From Antedon mediterranea (lineage: Eukaryota; Echinodermata; Crinoidea; Comatulida; Antedonidae): a stretch of DNA of 64,000 nucleotides. The translations under genes were made by a program, and so were the position numbers. The notes below the pieces were generated by a model that was not told where the DNA came from, ran no database searches, and saw only the letters and a program-made list of their open reading frames with translations. Positions 10,511-21,434 of the stretch are shown here, one piece after another (the first letter of the stretch is position 1; each line of letters starts with the position of its first letter). The stretch covers positions 5,740,312 to 5,804,311 of the forward strand of contig NC_092675.1 of NCBI RefSeq assembly GCF_964355755.1, read 5' to 3'.

Positions 10511-11457
10511 CAAAATTGAGCTGATTGGTGATATTCATTATACCGTGCATTATATAACACGTGGAGTAGAACGTCATTTAATCGGTTATTTGTCCTGTTT
10601 CTGTTTCTGAATAAATTAAACCCAATTTCTTGGAAGCAGAAACAGCATGCTTGCTCTATGTGTGTGTAAGACAGAGAGGGAAACACAAATATAGACGATA
10701 ATGGTTTGGATAAATAATTTATTTTGGAAAGTCCAGTGAGCACGGATCATGACAAAAATAGGAAACATAGGCCTACCTTTGTCCTAATAGGATGATATCA
10801 AAGTAATAGATGAAATAGATGACTCATTTAAATGACAATTAAAAAATGGATAAGCTTTTGTTTCAATAAATTGAATTGCATTTTTGCATTAACTGACTAA
10901 AGTCATTTATACTATTGAAATTGTATTTGTAAAACAAGATATTTTGGAATAGCCAATGGTGTCCAGTGCTATGTTGAAGGGCAAAAAATAACAGTCACTT
11001 ATAGACTGTAATTTCAAATAATTGGGTCTGGTAATTTGCTTTCCCAAATTATAGCACCAATGAATCAGAATATTGAATTTTTCATTTTAAACAATGGACA
11101 TGCTTTTTTTTGTAGCCCACGGATCCATGCAAAGATTGTTTTTAAATGAAAACCAGACTATAAATCTTGAATTCATACATTACGCAGATTTAGTATTGAT
11201 CTGGTATATATTTATTTCATTCGTAAATTAAAAAAAAAACATCTTTTCCAGGTTTTAATTTGAATAATATGTAATATATAGGCCTATATTATATATAATA
11301 ATATTAATATTACTAACGTTGATTTTTCAATTTAAACAATGGACATGCTACCAAGTAGATTGAATGTGATTAAATTACTTCGAATTGAAGAGGTTTGGAA
11401 GTTTATCTTTACGCAATGGTTTATTTTGAATCGATGCCCCCGTGTGATTCAAAGGTT

Positions 11458-11924
11458 ATCTATATATAAATTTACGTAAGGGCAAAAATCGGTAAATCGT
11501 GCGTTATTTCTAGAATGTTTACTCGATGGTATGTAAAGTTGGTTCGTACTTTCGGTACTAATTTTAACCACCTGATGTAACCCTGTTTACTAATTAAATT
11601 GAGTTCGATAATTAGTTATTGACGATTAAAACGAATTTAGGTTCAACGATTTGCCCCCAATAGGGGTGTTTTCCGATCGTGGTATACACTGTCTAATGGA
11701 TGTCCAACTTGAAAAATACCCGCACACAATAATACGAGGACGTTTCGCATTTTCCTATCTCCTCCTACGATAATTGTTTTTAATAGCTGAAAACCGGTTG
11801 AACAGTTCGAGTACAGCATCATAATGTTGAAAACAGGCCGATTTTCTTTTAAAAATGCTATTTTGATACACGTAATATACGTTTTTACAAATGTATTGAT
11901 TTGTGATGAATGGAACATTCCAAA
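11458..11924 (+). repeat. Interspersed repeat R1, copy 2
   Basis: About 467 bp, colinear with 6853-7257. It contains roughly 60 bp (around 11565-11625, with ACCACCTGATGTAACCCTG) that copy 1 lacks. It ends at the same word, ACATTCCAAAT, which suggests a true element boundary. It is non-coding. Confidence 0.7.
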
Positions 11925-12029
11925 TTATTTGGTTTAACCATACAGGTATAGATTTAGATTTATGGGCCCCCGTGGAGAATAAACATAAATAGTATTGCAA
12001 TGCTGTACAATACTGTTAAGGTATTAACC

Positions 12030-12170
12030 AAAATTTCTTACTGTGTGAGTGTTGGTACTGTTAGATATAATATAAACAAATATACAAATAAACTTTATTA
12101 CTGTGAGTGTGGGTAGGCCCTACTGTTAGATTATAAACATATAATATACAAATAAATAAACGTTATTACT
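12030..12170 (+). repeat. Short imperfect duplication, about 70 bp
   Basis: TTACTGTG...ACTGTTAGAT...ATACAAATAAA occurs twice in succession (about 12038-12098 and 12098-12165). It is non-coding. The sequence from 12170 to 12700 shows no gene. Confidence 0.4.
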
Positions 12171-12710
12171 GACAGTTGCTTCTCAACGTTTGTATTAATT
12201 AATAATTTAAAAATATATAAACGTCGTAGTGGTGTATCGTTACATGTACTTTACTATTTCAATCGACTATGACAGTGAGAGTTTTAACAAAGTATTAAAT
12301 CGTAAATGTTTTACTGTATTTAGTGGTATATTATTTATAGGCCTATAAAACATTAAAAACAATATTTCGTTACTGAGTGGATAAAAATATATTTTAAAAT
12401 GTTTCCTCCTTGTACCTATCTTCTTCCCCCATCCCTCAACCCTTAGCCCGACCCTTAGGCCTAATGTTACATACAAAACACAAATTGGGTTTGTTTAAAT
12501 GAGTCCAAATGAAAAAATTTGACTCATTTTGTTTCTCTCTCGGAAGTAATTCCCAGGGTGCTAATTTTGGTTGACTACATAAATCATTGTGTATATTTCT
12601 TCGTTTCTGTAAACGACAATGTATTATAGTCCTGCAGTACGTACATTTGAAATCTCCATTTTTTTCTCGCTGAAAATACTGTGTATTCGAGAACCATCTG
12701 TGGGCACGAC

Positions 12711-12747
12711 CTAGATGGTACGCGAGCGAAGCGAGCGTGCCATCTAG
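12711..12747. mobile_element. Palindromic Helitron-like terminus (CTAGATGGTACGC...)
   Basis: The sequence runs CTAGATGGTACGC, a GAGCGAAGCGA centre, then GCGTGCCATCTAG: a stem-loop with CTAG at both outer ends. A related truncated end, CTAGATGGTACGCGAGC, occurs at 16660-16676. A stem-loop next to CTAG followed by T is the layout of Helitron 3' ends. The rest of the element was not identified. Confidence 0.35.
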
Positions 12748-12867
12748 TCTTCAAAATTCTTGACATTTAATATATACAAATCTATATATATATATATATA
12801 TGTACTCAAGCGATAAAAAACACGCTATTTTGATATGATTATATATTTTGTTTTTGATTTGAATTAT

Positions 12868-12925
12868 GGTAAGATCAGGGAAGAGTAGAAATATTAGAGT
12901 AATTTAACTCTTCCCTGGTAAGATC
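12868..12925. mobile_element. 40-bp inverted-repeat insertion with perfect 9-bp duplication
   Basis: Positions 12877-12916 begin AGGGAAGAGT and end ACTCTTCCCT, perfect 10-bp inverted ends around a 20-bp AT-rich centre. GGTAAGATC occurs exactly on both sides (12868-12876 and 12917-12925), as expected of a 9-bp target-site duplication. It matches the style of the palindromes at 6087 and 15829. Confidence 0.65.
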
Positions 12926-13938
12926 AAGATATTTTATTTCTAAGGATACTGCATCTGCCATTGATATGCTGAAGTGAACAACTTTCAATTTTGTCAACAA
13001 CAAACAACAAAATCAGCAAACATAAACATACTATGTATATTTACAAAAAAAATATATATAAAAACAACAACAACCAAAGTATCATTATAGACTCAATTAG
13101 TCCGTCACTGTCGCCCTCCTCATAGACACAGAAGTGTATAAATATAAAAACAATTTTACAATCAATCACATTAAGTTTAAACTTGAATATTAAAAATGTT
13201 TTGCTTTGCGACATAATTGAAGATTCTACTGCTAAAATTGATGCAAACAGTATTTGATACGTTATTGAAGTGAGCCGAATGCATTAATTTTTAACTGGTT
13301 TTAAAACAAAGGTTTATATCGAGAATCTCCTAAAAATGTCTGTATTGGAAAATAAACAATCCATTACATGTTATAAGCGGGCAATAATTTAATCCAGTTT
13401 TGTTTCTAGAAACGATTACCATAATAAGACAAGAAAATTGTTTTTGTTTTGTCCCACCCCACTCACCCACATACAAAAAAACAAACAAAAAACACTATTT
13501 AGAAAGTCCTGGCAAATTTGGTAAATATGCACTACAATGTAGCTACGCTCAGAACGATTGTGCTACAACAACCCTATTGTGAACATAGCATATACTAAAA
13601 TGGTTTAATATGAAATATGGGTAATTACTAAATACATCAGACTAAGAAGGATATTTATACATAAACCCTTTACAATCAAAGAGCAGAAAATCTGCAGAAA
13701 AAATGTCTTTCTTATTTTATTTCGAAATCTGTATTGATTTATTATTATTTATCCATAAACATATACGTACAAAATGTGGAGGTCTCAGAAAGAAACAGCA
13801 AGTTAACTTTCGACTAAAAAAAGTACAGGATGAAGAAGACATAACGGAAAACTACAACATGGCGTGAAATCACGAGAATGAAAACTTTGTATTTTGGTCT
13901 AAATTGTCACCTTTGTTAAAAATAAACCAGAACACGTA

Positions 13939-15600
13939 TTTATGGATACTTTATTTTCATTATGAGTTACAATGGTTTTTAGTTTTGATGGACAAATAAC
14001 ATTAAATATTTATTAGAAAAAAGAACAACATTTTTCGATTTATTTCTAAAACGTTTTAAATTAAATTCACTCTTTGATCTGTTACATAACACAATACAAG
14101 TGTTTACATAATAGGAAACAGGATGGAAACAATTCAAACTCAATACAATTATGGATGCTTTACGGACTTGTAATTTCGTCAAAATATCTCAGACACTGCA
14201 AGCTGGTAATTATGATAAGATATAGAAACAAGATTGACTGAACTGATAAGAGAAGTATTGTAGTAATAGGATTAACCAAAGTTTTAGATGTCTGTGGAGG
14301 CTGAGATTTATCAGGAGTGAGAGTTTTCTCAGAAGCGTAAGGAACTTCTGTGATGGCTTCGTATGCTAAACATTCTTCTATTTGAACTGTCATATTCGTT
14401 GATTTTAAAATGTCATCGTCAACTGTAGGCCTACACGTTATATTTTCTCCTTGCATTTCACTAATGACATTTCTAATAAACAATTTGTTTGATAAATTAG
14501 CTTCTTGTATTGCCTCGCTAAAAATTAAATCGTTTGTTGATTTCCATTGAAATTGGACTTCTTTCTTGTTTATTAGTTTATATTTGCTGTTTGTAGCATT
14601 CAATGATGTTTGTGGTTTCCATTCAAAAGCGTTGCACCAAATTGTTGCTGACTTGTTAACCATAAAATCAGTTGCGTTAATGTTGATTGCAATATTACGT
14701 TTGATAACAACGGTAGATGTACACCAATGCACGCCAATCGTTTTCATTGTGCATGTGTAATCAGTTCCCTCATCTCTATCCAGTGCTATGAACATAGCAC
14801 TACTAATAACCTTGTATTTATTTGTAGTATTAGTAAAAACTGCGTGTTTAGGAAATTGTTCTGCATCCCAGTACAGCTTTAAAGATGGATACGGGTATGT
14901 TTCACAACTTAATGTGACATTGTCACCAACAAAGTACTCTGATTTTGAATGTCTACATACCGGTTCTGAAGATATTGGCAGCACTACTAGTTCCTTCTTA
15001 GCAGAATTAACAAGTAATCCATTGCCTTGATATACACACTCGTACACGCCACTGTCTGTTTCTTTTAGGTCTGAGAGAGTCATTTCTATCCGTAGTTTTC
15101 CCATTGACATTGACGAATATGTATTGTCAACTTCCATATCGTTCGTCTTACAAATGGTTGTGTTAATGACTGGTGACATTTCAGATATGTATCTACCAAT
15201 ATACAACTCACAATAAAAGGTGAACGTTGCACCGTCAACAGCATAAATAATGTCATTATCAGGATGGCATTGCAGAACATCAGTAGATTTAATTCTAGGG
15301 AAGAAGAGAAACAGGTAAACGAGAAACTGATAAGAAAGAAATGTATTCATGACCACGCGTGTAGGACTACAGTGTATCGGTTAAGAAAAACAGTTGCTCT
15401 AACACCAATAATGTTGTCAGTAAACGTAGTATAGTGGCAACATTTAAGGTTTTTTTTTATTTTTATGCTTCATTGTATAATGCTAATGATGTATTCTTTG
15501 TATCTATGGGTACTTTATTTTTGCATTATGAGTTTCAAAAATTGTTTTTGATTCAAATGAATTCACATTAACTATTTATTAGAAATAGAAACAATTTTAA
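13939..15600 (+). repeat. Direct repeats flanking Ig gene D
   Basis: About 80 bp at 13939-14020 (TACTTTATTTTCATTATGAG ... TATTTATTAGAAA) recurs at about 15508-15590 (TACTTTATTTTTGCATTATG ... CTATTTATTAGAAA). Gene D lies between them, so it may have arrived or been duplicated as a unit. The stretch 12,930-13,930 to the left shows no gene I can support. Confidence 0.45.
14160..15350 (-). CDS. Ig gene D: three-Ig-domain membrane or GPI-anchored protein
   Basis: Encodes 396 residues without introns. I start at ATG 15350; the reading frame opens two codons earlier only with GTG. A signal peptide covers about 1-22. Ig domain 1 has Cys47 and Cys105 in DSGVYEC. Ig domain 2 has Cys149, Trp161 and Cys200 in EGTDYTC. 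Ig domain 3 has Cys239, Trp269 and Cys306. There are many N-glycosylation sequons (NTT, NVT, NAT, NKS, NIT, NMT). A hydrophobic segment at about 362-384 is followed by only ~12 residues, so it could be a transmembrane anchor or a GPI signal. AATAAA complements occur at 14039-14044 and 14009-14014. It differs from A-C in domain number and sequence. A surface recognition role is inference. Confidence 0.83.
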   Translation of the reverse strand: MNTFLSYQFLVYLFLFFPRIKSTDVLQCHPDNDIIYAVDGATFTFYCELYIGRYISEMSPVINTTICKTNDMEVDNTYSSMSMGKLRIEMTLSDLKETDSGVYECVYQGNGLLVNSAKKELVVLPISSEPVCRHSKSEYFVGDNVTLSCETYPYPSLKLYWDAEQFPKHAVFTNTTNKYKVISSAMFIALDRDEGTDYTCTMKTIGVHWCTSTVVIKRNIAININATDFMVNKSATIWCNAFEWKPQTSLNATNSKYKLINKKEVQFQWKSTNDLIFSEAIQEANLSNKLFIRNVISEMQGENITCRPTVDDDILKSTNMTVQIEECLAYEAITEVPYASEKTLTPDKSQPPQTSKTLVNPITTILLLSVQSILFLYLIIITSLQCLRYFDEITSP

Positions 15601-15819
15601 AGCCATAATTTAATCCATTTTTGTTGTTTTAATTTTATATTCAGATGTCTATTATCCATAAAATGGAATTGACTAACAATAAATCGAATGAAACAAATCG
15701 TTGTCACTTCTCTGTGTATTTCATGTCATGTCATGTTATTTTTAACATGGCAAACCATTTATTTCGTGGATACATAAAGATAGAAGTAAACATGTTTGAC
15801 TTACAACAATATTAACATT

Positions 15820-15861
15820 AGATCATGCAGGGAGGTATTTTTATACCTCCCTGGATTATGG
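15820..15861. mobile_element. 24-bp palindrome with decayed 9-bp flanking repeat
   Basis: AGGGAGGTAT-TTTT-ATACCTCCCT occupies 15829-15852. The flanking nonamers AGATCATGC and GGATTATGG match at 6 of 9. It is the third short palindrome with AGGGA/TCCCT ends in the Ig region. As RNA it would fold into a tight hairpin. Confidence 0.45.
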
Positions 15862-15960
15862 ATGTTGTCACCTCAATACCCACATCAACTGAACAGCATA
15901 CAGTATTCTACTTATAAATGAATTAAAACAGATTAAAAACAAGGTCATATACATGTCTGC

Positions 15961-16072
15961 AGTCACGTGCTCAATTTGAGTTAGTGTTTACCGACCGACC
16001 GATCAACCGACCGACCGACCGACCAATCGACGACATAGTGGGCTGTAGTTAGAGTCGTGTTTGCACGCGACT
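15961..16072. mobile_element. 112-bp element with AGTCRCGTG inverted ends
   Basis: It begins AGTCACGTG (15961) and ends CACGCGACT (16064-16072). It contains a (CCGA)n tract at 15985-16028 and GACATAGTG before the right end. The same ends and tract occur in the insertion at 7330-8114, so this is probably a deletion derivative of that family. Confidence 0.5.
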
Positions 16073-16284
16073 AAAAATATAATACACTTCTACACAAAAT
16101 ACGTAGGCCGATATTATACAAAATTATGACAAACACTAATAACAATACTAATAAAAAGAATTTAGAAAATGAAAAGGAAAAATACACGAAGAAAAATAGT
16201 TTTAGATAATATAATATTTACAATGAAAATTACCAAGAAATTAAAGTGAAAATTGTAATGTAAAGCAAGTGGTAAACCACAATA

Positions 16285-16575
16285 AGGTATATTACGGTAT
16301 TCTATAAGGATATGTTTTTAATTTTACTTGACAATGTGAAAGTTCAGAAAAGAGGGCGCCATATAATATATTTACAATTAACTTTACCCAGAAATACATA
16401 AAGGTATATTACGGTATGCTATAAGGATATGTTGCGAAAAAACAAAAAGTAACCCGCTTAAATTTGATGTAATATAAACAAGCAAACATTAGAAGGGTTG
16501 AAATACTGTATGATGTTTATGTGTTGTGATTTTACTTGACAATGTGAAAGTTCAGAAAAGAGGGCGCCATATATT
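16285..16575 (+). repeat. Imperfect direct duplication, about 80-175 bp
   Basis: AAGGTATATTACGGTAT(G/T)CTATAAGGATATG followed by TTTTACTTGACAATGTGAAA and AGAGGGCGCCATATA occurs at about 16285-16365 and 16395-16570; the second copy carries extra sequence in the middle. It is non-coding. Confidence 0.55.
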
Positions 16576-16709
16576 GTTTGGATTTCTACATAATAAATAC
16601 TGCATATGAATTTGCCTTACTAAAATTTGTTTTTTTTTATCTTCACTTAATTATTAATACTAGATGGTACGCGAGCAAAGTTTGGTGGTGATCTTGATTT
16701 AACAATGAT

Positions 16710-16800
16710 AGCTGATAGCTTTGATGATGATGATGATGATGACGATGACGGTGATGATGACGATGATGACTGGTATTATAAGAATAACGACGACGATGAA
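16710..16800 (+). repeat. GAT/GAC-rich simple repeat
   Basis: Degenerate (GATGATGAC)n sequence. A shorter relative near 9090-9115 precedes gene B, and ATGATGATGATG near 20545 precedes gene C. Its position ahead of each family member suggests it belongs to the duplicated unit. Confidence 0.6.
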
Positions 16801-16859
16801 AATGGCAATGACAATACTCAATATGACAGAATAGAATTACAGTACTGTATAACGTATTG

Positions 16860-17060
16860 ATGCTAGGAATTATTAGAATTTGTCATGTCACAATACTACA
16901 GACACATTAATAATAGACTCAACAATAGGTTGTTTAATCTTGTGACACTTTGTGTACGAAAACACTTGTCAAAGGCAAATTTGAAAGACAGATAAAGATC
17001 ATAATCACGTTGCTATTCGGCTTATTTACCATATACCTTATCCTTTTTTTTTTGTCTTAT
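16860..17060 (+). repeat. Orphan copy of the Ig-family 5'-flank block
   Basis: This stretch follows 3390-3560 closely: TTTGTCATGTCAC, ATACTACAGACACATTAATA, AATCTTGTGACACTT, GCTATTCGGCTTAT, ACCATATAC. No Ig coding sequence follows; the next sequence is a LINE fragment. Words resembling the remainder of the block appear beyond it (about 18080-18160). It is a relic of a lost or unborn family member. Confidence 0.55.
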
Positions 17061-17339
17061 GTAGGATCGACCCACTTTTATTTCTTCATCAATAAAATGT
17101 TCGTTTACAATGCATTGCACATGAGTAATGTAATGATACAATACAATATAACATTAAATAACTTTCAGTACATCTGATATCTCACTCCTACCATTGCATT
17201 TTATATATAATAGTAGGAAAGAAGAAAAAAAAAATATATTTACCTCTATGTTATACACTCTTTACACGTTTTTCAATCCTTAACAATGTACGTATAATTT
17301 ACCACAGAATTCTTTATTTTATAACTCTTTTTATCTCTT

Positions 17340-18070
17340 TCAGGCAATCAAAAAAAGTTATATTTTACTTTACCTAAATATCAATTTTATAAACGTTAAT
17401 TTTATACCTTGCTAAATTGTTACGGTCCATATCTGACAAATTTTTTTTTGCCTTTTCTTTATTTATTAAAAACTCACAATTGATTATACCTTCTAACTCA
17501 GCAGTAAACATTAACCATGGACATTTTTTAACAAGTCTTAGTCTATGTTTGACTTTACTTTTATAAACACAGAAAGTTAAAATGGAAAATATTTCAATAA
17601 TTTTGACATCATATTTTCCAAGTACCATTTTTTCCCATGTAACTTCCTGAGTAAATGCAAAACATGTTTTCAGCATAGCGCAACATTTTACAAAGCAATG
17701 TTTTACTTCTTTGCATGTAAATACATATGCTTTTCATTTTCAACCTCCTCATTACAATACTCACAATAATTATTGTTTGATAAATTCCTTAATTTTAGCT
17801 TACACTTAGTTGGTACAATTTTATGTAGCAACTTAAAATTAAAGAAAGCCACTCTTTTTATGTGCAACATACTCTTAACTTTCCAGCATAGATTCCAATC
17901 AATAAAACAATTTTGAAGTTGGTTTTTCCATTTATCTTGTGCTTTTGGTATGCACGCTTTATATGCTACATTGGTAAAAGTGGAATAGAATTGGTTGAAA
18001 GTTGTATAATTTGAAGTAACATTAACATTTTTCTCTATTGTATCAACCTCTTTATGTATATAACAATAGG
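17340..18070 (-). mobile_element. LINE 3' fragment (L1/Tx1-like C-terminus)
   Basis: On the minus strand, from about 18070 to 17374, broken frames give RVAFFNFKLLHKIVPTKCKL, RNLSNNNYCEYCNEEVENEK and then CAMLKTCFAFTQEVTWEKM, which continues to a stop at 17374. A Cys-x2-Cys pair followed by a histidine-containing stretch, then a tryptophan-rich end, is how L1/Tx1-group proteins finish. It lacks the catalytic domains. It lies inside the orphan 5'-flank block. Confidence 0.6.
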
Positions 18071-18429
18071 GTTTTTCTTATCCTTATCCTTTGACCGAAA
18101 AATTAAACATATTCCTATCATGATTGCTGTAACTAAAAATAACATGTTTGTTGTCAACTTTAACACTGTCTTGACGTTATCAGGTGCCCCGGATCACATG
18201 AAACGGTTATTGAGAATCTCGTAGAATGAAGTAATAATATGCAGTAATGTCAGTTTTGTTTTCATTTTATATTCATTATTTATTATCAATAAAAAGACAT
18301 TGACTAACTATAAATCGATTGAAATATATCGTTGTCACTGCACTGTGTATTTTCTCTATAGACATTTTGTATTATTATTTTAAAATGAGCGAAATGCGTT
18401 TAAGTCACTCGCACATTATTGAGGAGTAG

Positions 18430-18930
18430 GCCTACCTTCAAAAATACAAAATTAAATACATACTAAAAAATACACACACAAAAAGATACAAAAGAAACAA
18501 TGCTTTTGCCAAGCCTTTTATTTCGTTGATACACAAAGATAGAAATAAAAACAAATATAAACATATACTTTGCGAGTAGTTTGAGACCACAATTATCACT
18601 TTCTGACCAGTGGTTGCTGAGATATTCATATGGCCAATTTCTTGACCAGTGGTCAGAAAAGGTGCTTCCGTCCACTTTTTGCAAAAGTTTCCCATTAAAG
18701 TGAATAGAAATATGGGTCTTTTGAGTAGTTTGGCACATTCGAATACACCCAGTAGTTACCAAGTTACGCAAAGTCTTAACTTTGACCATATTGAACTTTT
18801 GGCCCCTGTACTGACCAAGCATCCCAATTTTTTTTCGGTCAATAGCAAAAAATTGATTTGTATTGATATGAGGAAGCAAAAAAACATTGTTGGCATAGTT
18901 TGCTAAAGGGTGCAGGTAACCCCTTTCTGG
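18430..18930 (+). repeat. Non-coding stretch with Ig-cluster spacer words
   Basis: CCTTTTATTTCGTTGATACA near 18512 matches the spacer words at 8160 and 15755. Frames are open for 85-140 codons on both strands across 18438-18906, but I recognise no domain, no codon bias and no relative elsewhere in the window, so I do not call a gene. Nothing else is visible to 19,330. Confidence 0.35.
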
Positions 18931-19334
18931 CTCCCCAACTACTTACTATCGATAAAGTTTGCCCGAATTTGTTCTCTCTTTTCTTTTCCAAAGACCGTAA
19001 AAGCTTATGTCATGCTGTTTTATTTAATGACATTATACGTTTACTGTTAGTCCAGTAATATGGAATATTGGTTTGGCTGTTACTACTTCATAGAAGAACC
19101 TTTTATTTTTACATTTCTCCCCACTCCTGAGAAAATAAGATAATAAACGTTTTTAGAACCTAAAGAATAATTATACCCATGATGTGTTTATCTCTAACTT
19201 AAACATTTTTTATACTCATTTTATTTTATTCCAATTTGTATTCTACAGCAAAGAACTTCCTAATTTTACTTTAGATTTTTAAAAAGCCTACACTATTACT
19301 TAATTGATTACATTCGACGATTTGAAAATAAAGT

Positions 19335-19336
<2 letters not shown>

Positions 19337-19368
<32 letters not shown>
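19337..19368 (+). repeat. (CT)n microsatellite
   Basis: An almost uninterrupted run of CT dinucleotides. Confidence 0.95.
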
Positions 19369-19371
<3 letters not shown>

Positions 19372-19635
19372 TGAAAGGTTCATAAAAAAGTTTTCCTATT
19401 ATATGAAAACATAGCTAACTGTGCCAATTGAGGAAATCATTTTCATTGTTGGTCCGAGGAGTTTAAAAAAAATAAATATCGCTACAATTATTACCAGTAG
19501 AATATTTTAATAATTTCACGTCAAATATTGTAAAAGATATAGTGTGGTACACCTTCCTCGTAGTCCCCTCCTCACAAACAATTTGATTTACAATACAATT
19601 GGCACCAACAAAAGCTGCTAGTCAAGTTGGTTACC

Positions 19636-19830
19636 AATCGTAGTTGTCCAAAGCTGTAGTTGTCCTAGGGGTAGTTGTAGGCCTATATGGGGTAGTTGTT
19701 CTAGGGGGTAATTGTCCTAGAGGGTAATTGTCCTAGAGGTAATTGTCCTAGAGGTAATTGTCTTAGAGGGTAATTGTCCTAGAGGGTAGTGGCCCTAAGA
19801 GGGTAGTTTTCCAGGTAGTAGTTGTCCTAG
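19636..19830 (+). repeat. Minisatellite, ~17-20 bp unit
   Basis: About ten head-to-tail copies of a GTAATTGTCCTAGAG-like unit with varying numbers of G (GTAGTTGTCCTAGGG, GTAATTGTCTTAGAGG and so on). Confidence 0.85.
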
Positions 19831-19849
19831 ACCCGTTTATCTATTACCT

Positions 19850-19985
19850 TATTTCATGGTTGGAGTGGAGTGTCAACAGAGACAGTACACTTGACAAACA
19901 TTGATATATGATTACATTTATTTTTCAGGAACTGTGACCATTGTTCATTTTATTTTTCAAGTAATGTTCTAAAATTAGCACAGGC
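19850..19985 (+). repeat. Paralogous intergenic block of the Ig cluster, copy 2
   Basis: GGAGTGTCAACAGAGACAGT, TTATTTTTCAGGAACTGTGACC and TGTTCATTTTA occur here in the same order as near 28149-28255 and, more diverged, near 8525-8615. The conserved TTTTTCAG before GAACTGTGACC again looks like a splice acceptor. Confidence 0.45.
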
Positions 19986-20069
19986 CACAATATTGAAAAA
20001 GGCCACAATAAAGTACTTAGATAGACTTTGGACATGTTTTACCAATACCATAATTGGTACCAACAAAAG

Positions 20070-20330
20070 CTTAATTTAAAATTTAAAAAGTTCATAGTAA
20101 ATCGAAACACAGACAGAAATTCTTTTCAATATCTGCAGTAAATGATTGGAATAGTTTGCCATATCATATAGTAAATGCATCCTCTATCAATAATTTTAAA
20201 ACCCATCTTGAAACACACTGGAAAACCCACAACCTAAAGTTTGAGCCATATAACCAAGATGTTCAAAGAGGGACTCACAAACCTTAACAGGTTTATAGTC
20301 TAAATGTCAAGGTAAATCAAGGTAAATAAT
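20070..20330 (+). mobile_element. LINE 3' end fragment (CR1/RTE-like)
   Basis: The + strand encodes FFSISAVNDWNSLPYHIVNA followed by SSINNFKTHLETHW, the standard C-terminal tail of CR1/RTE-group reverse transcriptase proteins. Downstream, the direct repeat CAAGGTAAATCAAGGTAAAT at about 20309-20328 is a short-repeat 3' tail, as expected of such LINEs. All catalytic parts are missing. Confidence 0.7.
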
Positions 20331-20859
20331 GTCATAATATTTAAGAAACGGTTGGTCGTCATATACATTTTTTACTGTTTGTTTTCTTTTGTTTTAATTG
20401 ATTTCCACACATTATTCATATTACTGATATAATCAATTAAAAGTTTCAATGTTTTTTACGTTTCTGTTTTATAAAAGAATTGTTTGATTTTGTTTTCTAT
20501 GCGGTTTTATCTTGCTGGTGGTGATTACAATAAAAGCTAATGTGATGATGATGATGTTCTTGATGGGATATTGTATATAGCCATTTTATATATACCAATG
20601 TACTCTACTGTAAAGATATTGCTCATATGAAAATTAGCTATTATGCATTTTTTATTTATTTATAACTTTTTATAATTATGAGTAAATTCAAGAAAATATT
20701 GAAAAAGAGGGTAATAGAAAGAGAAATATTACGAACATCTATAATATGCATTTTTGATATATGACGAACGTATAAAAGTGGTAGTTTACACCACAAAAGA
20801 GAAAAAATAATGGTTATGATTATAATTCAAAATACAATTTTATTAACTTGATGAGAGCC

Positions 20860-21130
20860 ATTTTTGGAATTCGCCATGTCCTAGCTATAGGCCTATTGTT
20901 GTTTGTTAGGCCTGTACAAACAACAATTGTCAAAGGAAAAGTTTACAGTTGCTATTTGACTTACTATATACCTAAACAGTACCTGTCCAAACAATAATAA
21001 ACTCATGATTGCTTAACATGTTTATGAACGGGTAAGTATAACAAGTTTGACTTAATATGAATAGAGCCTTAGAGCCTTCGAGTTGGTTACATTGTATCGC
21101 CAAAGAGTAAATTACATTCATATCAATATC
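20860..21130 (+). promoter_or_regulatory. Conserved 5'-flank block of the Ig family, copy C
   Basis: TTCGCCATGTCCTAG, ACAATTGTCAAAGG and CGAGTTGGTTACATTGTATC correspond to sequence ahead of genes A and B. GAGTTGGTTA followed by (C)ATYGTRT is the best-conserved word across all three and could mark a first exon. Confidence 0.4.
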
Positions 21131-21434
21131 AAGGTAAACCATGTGTAACTTTTTACAATAAATATAATTATATTAACATTCATTCAGAATTTTATAAGCT
21201 TGTTTATTTTCAGATAGATAATAATACCAGCAGTAAATGATTAACATCCTGGCACAACAAGTATATTTACCCTACTTTACTCAATTCATTTTTAAAAGAA
21301 ATTTATATCATCGTAAAGACTAATGTATTAGGCTTGAACAGTATTTTCAGTGTAGTTTTTAACGAACACTTTTTTGTTTGTTTCTACTGAAATACATAAT
21401 TTACTTGTTTTCAGGCTATGAGGACAGAGCGACA

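Noticed and set aside
13400-13582. 60-codon + strand frame
   Set aside because: Low complexity (Lys/Thr/Tyr-rich), no homologous pattern and no regulatory context.
18438-18906. Overlapping frames of 85-138 codons on both strands
   Set aside because: No recognisable domain, no plausible start context and both strands open. I kept only a low-confidence note on the region.
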